This document shows, in pieces, positions 58,947 through 64,000 of a stretch of 64,000 nucleotides of DNA (the stretch's first letter is position 1; every line of letters starts with the position of its first letter). A program made the translations under genes and the position numbers. The stretch covers positions 266 to 64,265 of the IMG/VR virus record IMGVR_UViG_3300030329_003597. One strand, written 5' to 3'. This DNA is from a virus. The notes beneath the pieces are model-generated. The model did no database searches and had not been told where the DNA came from. It saw nothing but the letters and a program-made list of their open reading frames with translations.

Positions 58947-60755
58947 TTAATTGTTAGACGATAAAATAGTTGAAAAATTTATAGATTCTTGTTTATCTGA
59001 TTGAAAATGAATTGATTTGAATAAAGGTTTCTTTCTTATCCAAGATACAAATCCTGTTTGAGACATATTCATTATAAGTTTATGTGGCTCTTCTATAGGT
59101 GTAGGATAACCACCAGTTTCAGTCTCTCGGACTTTCCTAACATGTAACTCAGTGAGTTTCCGTATGTTATGGTCTGGAGCTTGAACCTTTCGATGAATTG
59201 TAAGGAAGCAATCTGCTCTGTTTACGAATTTTCCACCACCTTCAGTGTCTTCAGCGTAAGGGGCTACAGGTAATCCATCAGCACCTTTACGTCTTTGAGC
59301 TTCAGTAAATGCATGCATGTTTAACCATACTGCTACATTGTTAGCTTTTGAAAATGTTAAGAATGAACTAGCAGATTCATAATGATAATCATGGACACCT
59401 ATATTACTACCTTTCATATCTAACTTCAAGCTATTGTAAGGATCTACAAATATCCCATCAACAGGTTGTTGTCTTAGTATTTTTTCCATAAAAAGGATTA
59501 TATCACTATAACTGTATACTTGATTATTACTAATCACAGTAAAATGTTCGTTCACCCATTCATATGCAGATTTTCTTTCATAATAATTCATATCTGATAT
59601 CTTTTTATCAGAGGCAAATTGCATTAACTGCATTTTAATTGAGGCGGTTCTATTTTCAGAAGAATATAGAATCCATTTCCAGCTATGCCTGATAACTGAA
59701 TTAACTATTAAATACAAAGCGGTTGTAGTTTTACCTACATTGCTATGACCATTCATAATAACGAATTCCTTCTTGTATCTGAAGTATTCGTCAAGACTCG
59801 AATCTCCTGTGTCTAATCCTATTTCTATTTTACCTTGAGAGAAATCATCAATCCACCTGAAGTCTTCATCATCAGAAGATATAAAAGACATATCTCCGTC
59901 GTTAATTAATAAATCTCTTTCTGCTGAGTTTTCGTTATCTATTAACGCTTTAATAGGCATTTGTTTACCTTTTTCAATTCCGTCAAGAATTGTAATCTTA
60001 GCATGATCAATAGAATCAAGATCTCTTTTCTCTATTTCTCTAATAAGGATTCTTATAACTTCATCTTCCTCCATACGTCCAGCAGATATGTATCCACCGC
60101 ATAATATAGAAGCCTTATTTAGAGTGATCCATTTCTCTCCATCTTCAGCATTACGTATCATACGTGCAGCTAAGTTTAGCTTCATATAATCCGTGTAAGA
60201 ATATGATTCGTTTTCAGGTGTCTGTTTTTCTGCGAATTCTGTAGTGAAAGCACCAAACTTATCGTAAGAATCTTTGATTATTATGTCGGGATCATGAGAT
60301 TCAAAGCAAGCCCTTGACTCATTTATTCCAGACTCATCTACTTCAAGACAGTATTGTTTTTGAAAATAGTTACATAACGCTCTAAAATGATCCCTATGTC
60401 TTTCGGGATTTGTAATCTTTACTAAGGCTTTTATCCCATCACCTGAAGGTGATACCCAGCAAGAATATATATACTGATCTGTAGCTAAAGCTTTCTTTAC
60501 CTCTTTTACATTAACGTGGTCGAAATCTAAAACTATAAAACCTGAATGTTCAAATAAAGCATCATCGTTTCTAGACGAAAACTCCCCACTGAAACAAACA
60601 ATGGGGAGCTCTTTCTTTTTAGACTTATCTCCTGATCTAATCCTCTTGATAAGAGACTTTGACTTGCCCTCCTGTATGCGTTGAAGTGCAGTCGGCATCA
60701 TTATATGATGAGGACTTTTTATTTCTTTTATACTTTTGAAAATTGTTACTTTCAT
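58947..60755 (-). CDS. Bifunctional primase-helicase (BT4734/VirE-N plus DnaB-like)
   Basis: Six hundred and two residues. The N-terminal domain (MKVTIFKSIKEIKSP, ELPIVCFSGEF, SGFIVLDFDHVNVKEV, VSPSGDGIKALVKI) matches the BT4734/VirE-N type that often accompanies primase activity. The C-terminal half is a RecA-fold DnaB-like helicase: Walker A MNGHSNVGKTTT (about 335-345), ILYSSENR, Walker B GIFVDPYNSL (about 432-441), VAVWLNMHAFTEAQRR. It unwinds DNA at the fork. Its first 119 nt overlap the 60637 gene in another frame. Confidence 0.8.
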   Translation of the reverse strand: MKVTIFKSIKEIKSPHHIMMPTALQRIQEGKSKSLIKRIRSGDKSKKKELPIVCFSGEFSSRNDDALFEHSGFIVLDFDHVNVKEVKKALATDQYIYSCWVSPSGDGIKALVKITNPERHRDHFRALCNYFQKQYCLEVDESGINESRACFESHDPDIIIKDSYDKFGAFTTEFAEKQTPENESYSYTDYMKLNLAARMIRNAEDGEKWITLNKASILCGGYISAGRMEEDEVIRILIREIEKRDLDSIDHAKITILDGIEKGKQMPIKALIDNENSAERDLLINDGDMSFISSDDEDFRWIDDFSQGKIEIGLDTGDSSLDEYFRYKKEFVIMNGHSNVGKTTTALYLIVNSVIRHSWKWILYSSENRTASIKMQLMQFASDKKISDMNYYERKSAYEWVNEHFTVISNNQVYSYSDIILFMEKILRQQPVDGIFVDPYNSLKLDMKGSNIGVHDYHYESASSFLTFSKANNVAVWLNMHAFTEAQRRKGADGLPVAPYAEDTEGGGKFVNRADCFLTIHRKVQAPDHNIRKLTELHVRKVRETETGGYPTPIEEPHKLIMNMSQTGFVSWIRKKPLFKSIHFQSDKQESINFSTILSSNN

Positions 60756-61008
60756 TGTCTAATGCAATCATTAAGAGTATTAAGTAGCCAGCTAGATCCA
60801 TAACTGAATCCTCTGTATCACCATGAACACCCTTATATTTAATTCTATTTAATTTATCGTCAATTCTAGATTTTATAGCTTCCATCGGGTCTAATCTAGA
60901 AAATATACCGCCAGGAGTTAATGCGCTATCTCCATATGATTTATTTTTAGACAAAAGAAGTTTTTTTAATTCTTCGCATTTATCTATTATAAGTTCTCTT
61001 GTGTTCAT
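60637..61008 (-). CDS. Nucleotide-modification-associated domain 1 (DUF1599-like)
   Basis: One hundred and twenty-three residues. LLSKNKSYGDSALTPGGIFS (about 18-37), then IKSRIDDKLNRIKYKG and EDSVMDLAGYLILLMIALDN fit the DUF1599/Nmad1 family, which is linked by gene context to modified nucleotides in phages. The last 39 residues overlap the helicase start and are Ser/Lys-rich, probably disordered. Substrate unknown. Confidence 0.75.
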   Translation of the reverse strand: MNTRELIIDKCEELKKLLLSKNKSYGDSALTPGGIFSRLDPMEAIKSRIDDKLNRIKYKGVHGDTEDSVMDLAGYLILLMIALDNESNNFQKYKRNKKSSSYNDADCTSTHTGGQVKVSYQED

Positions 61009-61240
61009 CTAATGTTATTTGTGATCGTGATAACTCCACACTATCTAATATCTCACGTATGATAATATCCTTATTTTTAGCTTTAGGAGTGAAATATTTA
61101 TCACGTAGTCGAGATATTACTTTAGTATCATAACGCATGATATCAGATGGTGTGTCGTATATAGTGACTATCCACTCCTTACGCTCGTGTACTACATTCC
61201 GTTTCTTGAATGCGACACGAACATAAGAGTGTTTTATCAT
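60980..61240 (-). CDS. Small basic protein, 86 aa
   Basis: Eighty-six residues from the ATG at 61238-61240, chosen because earlier starts would run deep into the SSB-like gene. MIKHSYVRVAFKKRNVVHER begins a beta part; TKVISRLRDKYFTPKAKNKD and a helix follow. Basic and placed in the replication cluster; function unknown. Confidence 0.65.
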   Translation of the reverse strand: MIKHSYVRVAFKKRNVVHERKEWIVTIYDTPSDIMRYDTKVISRLRDKYFTPKAKNKDIIIREILDSVELSRSQITLDEHKRTYNR

Positions 61241-61247
61241 GGGTTTA

Positions 61248-61550
61248 TCAGAACGGCATGTCATTAGACACAGCCTCTGCTTTTGCCTCTCTAGCCGCTC
61301 TATCCTCTTTAGCTTTTTCGCTGTTCGGATCGAACACGGTAGTGTATGGCTTACCATTTTTAGAGATAGCTGTTCTACAAAAAACATTTCCACCATCTCC
61401 ATTTTCCTGGACAGGTGTAGCGTATTTGTCAATCATCTCCTGAAGCTCAGTAACTTTGTACTTTACTGTAACTCCTGCGAACTTGCCATCATAAAAACGT
61501 GGCTCTTCTGTGTACCCTACGAGTACTGAATCATACTTTGTATCACTCAT
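61248..61550 (-). CDS. Small SSB-like protein with DMPF tip
   Basis: One hundred residues. Beta-rich N-terminal part (YDGKFAGVTVKYKVTELQEM, GNVFCRTAISKNGKPYTTVF), then an Ala/Glu/Lys helix and the acidic end VSNDMPF, like the D-D-I-P-F interaction tip of bacterial SSB. Probably a phage ssDNA-binding protein that recruits partners through the tip. No full OB-fold motif can be confirmed by eye. Confidence 0.55.
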   Translation of the reverse strand: MSDTKYDSVLVGYTEEPRFYDGKFAGVTVKYKVTELQEMIDKYATPVQENGDGGNVFCRTAISKNGKPYTTVFDPNSEKAKEDRAAREAKAEAVSNDMPF

Positions 61551-61576
61551 GTTAAAATAATTTATAAATTATATTG

Positions 61577-61595
61577 AAAGCAAACGATTTGCTTT
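61577..61595. repeat. Perfect 8-bp hairpin between exonuclease and SSB-like genes
   Basis: AAAGCAAA and TTTGCTTT around CGA in the 52-nt gap. Too AT-rich to be a strong terminator on the minus-strand transcript; possible processing or binding site. Confidence 0.55.
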
Positions 61596-61602
61596 TACAA
61601 CC

Positions 61603-62385
61603 TTATACTTCGAAAACTGCATAATGCGTTTCCGTTTTATGCCCATTAGCTAACCACTCTTTTATATTAGTGAGCGCTTCATGGAACTTCATTTCACCCC
61701 TGAGCATTGTTTCGTCAGTGCACTTAACTAGTGCTGGGTAATATGGGTATGCTTTTTCTTGCACCACCCAATAATAATCTTCTATACCAAAAACTTTTGT
61801 ATATATGTATGCTTGTATATCATAAGACCAACTATTGACATCGTACTTGAATTTATTTACACTACGTGCACTCTTGCTGTCCGTAATAAATCCGTCACCT
61901 AGGCAATCAAGAAATCCTTTAACAGGTACGCCGTCTATATCTTCATTAAATTCAACCTGATATTGACCATTTAGGTATGTATCTAATAATCCACATGTAT
62001 CTAACCTTTCGATCATATCATTAGCTTGCTGCCAATCCTCTTCAGAACAAACTTCTTTACCTTCTGCGGTGATTTGTTCAACCATGTCAGCTTTTATAGC
62101 TTTATATTCAGAAGTCATAGCAGGTTTTTTAGAGTTAATAGTTTTTTCGCTACAATTACTAAGTATCGTATCAGAGTTTAGAACTACGTATGTCTCTATG
62201 GCTTTATCTCTTTCGAAAAGCAGCATATCGTAGAGTGTGCCAAACGTCAAAGCATCGGACTGTTTCTTTAACTGCCCTCTCATATACATCTCCCAGAGAC
62301 GCATATCTCCAAGAGCATACTTAATAGACGAGTACGAAAGATGTCCTTTACCTACACTGTCTGTAAGTTGTTGTCTTAAATTCAT
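61603..62385 (-). CDS. RecE/Cas4-like PD-(D/E)xK exonuclease
   Basis: Two hundred and sixty residues. DALTFGTLYDMLLFE (about 44-58) is the motif-I region, although Tyr52 stands where a His is usual; GFLDCLGDGFITDSKSA holds Asp160, Asp169 and Lys171; SYDIQAYIY gives the QxxxY motif (Gln191, Tyr193). This is the phage RecE/Exo VIII-type 5'-3' exonuclease layout. It pairs with the annealing protein two genes upstream on the transcript to form a recombination system. Confidence 0.8.
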   Translation of the reverse strand: MNLRQQLTDSVGKGHLSYSSIKYALGDMRLWEMYMRGQLKKQSDALTFGTLYDMLLFERDKAIETYVVLNSDTILSNCSEKTINSKKPAMTSEYKAIKADMVEQITAEGKEVCSEEDWQQANDMIERLDTCGLLDTYLNGQYQVEFNEDIDGVPVKGFLDCLGDGFITDSKSARSVNKFKYDVNSWSYDIQAYIYTKVFGIEDYYWVVQEKAYPYYPALVKCTDETMLRGEMKFHEALTNIKEWLANGHKTETHYAVFEV

Positions 62386-62639
62386 TTTTTAATTAGTGTA
62401 TGCCCGATTGAATGTATCATTTTATCTATACGATCCATCTCAGTCTTAGTTGTTTCTATTTTACTATCATTACGTACATCATCCCATTCAGTTGACATAA
62501 ACGAAACTAGGGGTAATATCTCCAAAGCTTCACAATACATATGGTTTTTAAGAAATATATCATATTTACGAGACAACTCTGAACGAGTTATTGTACCCTC
62601 GTTCAATTCCTCTACCCATGCTTTAGTATTTCTATACAT
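62382..62639 (-). CDS. Small helical protein, 85 aa
   Basis: Eighty-five residues starting MYRNTKAWVEELNEGTITRS, helical and charged. Its codons overlap both the exonuclease start and the annealing-protein stop, so it is part of the recombination operon. ELSRKYDIFLKN suggests a helical turn motif but nothing recognisable. Confidence 0.7.
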   Translation of the reverse strand: MYRNTKAWVEELNEGTITRSELSRKYDIFLKNHMYCEALEILPLVSFMSTEWDDVRNDSKIETTKTEMDRIDKMIHSIGHTLIKK

Positions 62640-63169
62640 TAAACGAACTTCTTTAATCCCTCCTTCTGCCTATCTGTTAGATCATCACCATACTTAGACA
62701 ATACATTATCGTATGCCTTCTTTTTATCAGTAGCTGATTTGATGTAACCAACAGCGCTATCCATGATATTTACTTTAGCTTTACTTTTAGGTGAAGCCTT
62801 AGCCATGTTGTCTTGTTGGTGTATAGCATCTGCAACCTCACCTGCAGAAGCCATAGAATCGTCTACACCAATACCCATTATAGCAAGTGCTCTACCTACG
62901 GCTGAAGTTTCGCAATTCTCTATGTAAGATGTTTTGTTGATGTTTCCGTTAGCCTGAACTTCATGCGCATGACCTGTAGCTACAACTCTCTGCGCTTGAT
63001 CCGCAATTGTTGCTTTGCATACGCAATGCTCCGAATCTAACACTGGAAATTCTGTTGCGATTGTCCAGTTCTCGTACTTTTTTTCTTGGCGGAAGTACTT
63101 AACACGCTCCTTCACCTCGACATATTGTTTGCCTCGGATGTTTACTGTTTTGAACTTGTATGTTCCCAT
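62639..63169 (-). CDS. ERF-like single-strand annealing protein
   Basis: One hundred and seventy-six residues. KQYVEVKERVKYFRQE, ATEFPVLDSEHCVCKATI, then NINKTSYIENCETSAVGRAL and AIMGIGVDDSMASAGEV follow the ERF/Rad52-like annealing family seen in many phages. C-terminal 60 residues contain a linker and a helical tail (KKAYDNVLSKYGDDLTDRQK). It would anneal strands made by the nearby exonuclease. The ENCETSAVGRALA segment is the strongest part of the match. Confidence 0.8.
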   Translation of the reverse strand: MGTYKFKTVNIRGKQYVEVKERVKYFRQEKKYENWTIATEFPVLDSEHCVCKATIADQAQRVVATGHAHEVQANGNINKTSYIENCETSAVGRALAIMGIGVDDSMASAGEVADAIHQQDNMAKASPKSKAKVNIMDSAVGYIKSATDKKKAYDNVLSKYGDDLTDRQKEGLKKFV

Positions 63170-63208
63170 AATAAATTAAATTTTGTGTGTAAAATTACGA
63201 ATAATATG

Positions 63209-63661
63209 TTAATAATCAACTCTTTCTTGAATACTTTTTTTCCTATCTCTTAATATATTTATCTGTCTATCAATGAATTGCACCTGCATAGCTCTTGACT
63301 TTACCCAACCCTCTGTAACCATCTTAATGCCCACAGTTTCAGTCATTTCGTAAAGTGACTTAAAGACTTTGTTTAACTCCAAATCATTTTTTGCTTTATC
63401 GTGCATGCCTTTGATCTGCCACTTTGTATAGTCGTTAAAATATTCTGCTATTGCAGTATTAGTTTGTTTCCCATATCTATACATATGCTCATTACAAAAC
63501 AATATGTAAACCATATATGACATTTTTTTATATTTAGAGTATTGACTTTCTTCACGCATTTCAAATGGTCGCTTTAGAAAAATGCTCATAAGAGCATTAA
63601 CTTCTCTTTCTAAATCTCTAAAATCTCGTATTGCTTTATCAGTAAGTATTTCTTTCTTCAT
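63209..63661 (-). CDS. Helical protein resembling the DnaA-domain-IV-like product
   Basis: One hundred and fifty residues. KMSYMVYILFCNEHMYRYGK, TNTAIAEYFNDYTKWQIKGM has the helix-turn-helix spacing of the 57296 product, and both end in a helix with the pattern IDxxINxLxxxKK (here FIDRQINILRDRKKSI). They could be distant paralogues. Possible DNA binding in replication. A 39-nt AT-rich gap follows it on the transcript. Confidence 0.6.
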   Translation of the reverse strand: MKKEILTDKAIRDFRDLEREVNALMSIFLKRPFEMREESQYSKYKKMSYMVYILFCNEHMYRYGKQTNTAIAEYFNDYTKWQIKGMHDKAKNDLELNKVFKSLYEMTETVGIKMVTEGWVKSRAMQVQFIDRQINILRDRKKSIQERVDY

Positions 63662-63995
63662 CGTATTGTATTTTAATAAATTCGTGTATTCTGTGGTATC
63701 TATGTAGTACTCGAAACATTTTTATAGACGAAAGTGCAAGTTTTTTAGATTCTTCTAATGTATTTACTCTTTCGTTTTGATCTACACCTAAGACTTCATC
63801 TATAAGGTATTCACCTACTTGTTGAGATTCTATTTCATCAACTAATTCTCCTACAGAATCTTCAGCCATTTCTAAAAAAATTTTAGCTATACCTATAGGT
63901 GTCCATCTCAACCAGTTCTTAAGACCATAATTTTCTATATCGTGTACACATAGATCTACAGCGCAGTCAGACATAGGATCGTCTTTTAATCTCAT
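63639..63995 (-). CDS. Early-arm protein with NERVNTLEES motif, near window edge
   Basis: One hundred and eighteen residues from an ATG at 63993-63995, five nt from the window end, so an upstream start cannot be excluded. Mostly helical and acidic (IGIAKIFLEMAEDSVGELVD). NERVNTLEES at about 79-88 is identical to a segment of the 2270-2494 product, with 26 bp of identical DNA. Function unknown. Confidence 0.7.
   Translation of the reverse strand: MRLKDDPMSDCAVDLCVHDIENYGLKNWLRWTPIGIAKIFLEMAEDSVGELVDEIESQQVGEYLIDEVLGVDQNERVNTLEESKKLALSSIKMFRVLHRYHRIHEFIKIQYDEERNTY
63751..63776 (-). repeat. 26-bp exact repeat, copy B
   Basis: Partner of 2367-2392, inside the 63639-63995 gene, same frame and strand. 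The two copies lie on the same strand of the early arm. Confidence 0.85.
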
Positions 63996-64000
63996 GGATC

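Noticed and set aside
61241-61432. Upstream extension of the 60980 gene to 150 residues
   Set aside because: It would overlap nearly 190 nt of the SSB-like gene in another frame; the ATG at 61240 sits just after that gene's stop.
1-64000. CRISPR arrays, integrase, attachment sites, rRNA
   Set aside because: No spaced short repeats, recombinase motifs or structural RNA were found on either strand by reading.
1-64000. Window ends joining directly into a closed circle
   Set aside because: A direct join would give the edge gene an abrupt in-frame end after about 11 more codons and overlap the 63995 start; the family seems longer, so a missing segment is more likely.

Overview
The window is most of the genome of a tailed phage of a Bacteroidota host, probably a marine flavobacterium. 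The host assignment rests on four things visible in the sequence. There is a phage-borne sigma factor that reads as a full-length Bacteroidota primary sigma (56440-57309, minus). Boxes fitting the Bacteroidota -7 consensus TAnnTTTG stand in front of many plus-strand genes. A secreted protein ends in a type IX secretion sorting domain (49430-51646). The same protein carries the Cys-rich 'GCxDPxAxNYN' repeats common in marine Flavobacteriia. A very large nozzle-like protein, three large internal-virion-type proteins and the absence of any tape measure, sheath or tail-tube gene point to a podovirus, in general plan like the 70-kb-class podoviruses of Cellulophaga or crAss-like phages (inference only). 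No integrase, transposase, CRISPR array or tRNA was seen.

Layout. (1) 1-5867, minus strand: about two dozen very small early-type genes, many overlapping by ATGA, several too short for ordinary gene finders. Many share an AAACCAA leader motif, and three conserved quasi-palindromes lie between them. (2) 5868-6581: gene-poor divergent region with palindromes, a GCGT cluster, a terminator and promoters; candidate origin and early/late switch. (3) 6582-14691, plus: accessory virion and lysis genes (lytic-transglycosylase-like protein, DUF5675-like protein), an SNase-like nuclease, a tandem GroES-like co-chaperonin, an HNH nuclease and a lipoprotein. One minus-strand winged-helix gene (11377-11799) sits behind a tandem 11-bp operator-like repeat. 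(4) 14692-48996, plus: large terminase, portal, fibres, four tandem beta-rich paralogues, scaffold, major capsid protein, connectors, 2032-residue nozzle and internal virion proteins. (5) 48996-56448, plus: holin, type IX cargo, outer-membrane-barrel-like protein, thioredoxin-like protein and a HExxH protein. (6) 56440-63995, minus: sigma factor, DnaA-domain-IV-like protein, nucleases, primase-helicase, a DUF1599-like (nucleotide-modification-associated) protein, SSB-like protein, RecE/Cas4-like exonuclease and single-strand-annealing protein.

How it fits together. The two minus-strand blocks at the ends would be contiguous on a circular map, giving one leftward early/replication arm and one rightward late arm that start at about 5.9-6.6 kb and converge at 56.44 kb. 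A gene is cut at position 1, so the genome is longer than the window; no DNA polymerase or small terminase was recognised and either could lie outside. The late arm carries TAnnTTTG boxes with no visible -33 TTTG, several exactly 12 nt before an ATG. The early arm lacks such boxes and carries the quasi-palindromes and AAACCAA leaders instead. My working hypothesis is that the early-arm sigma factor drives the late arm. Functions below are read from motifs and remembered family features; no database search was run.
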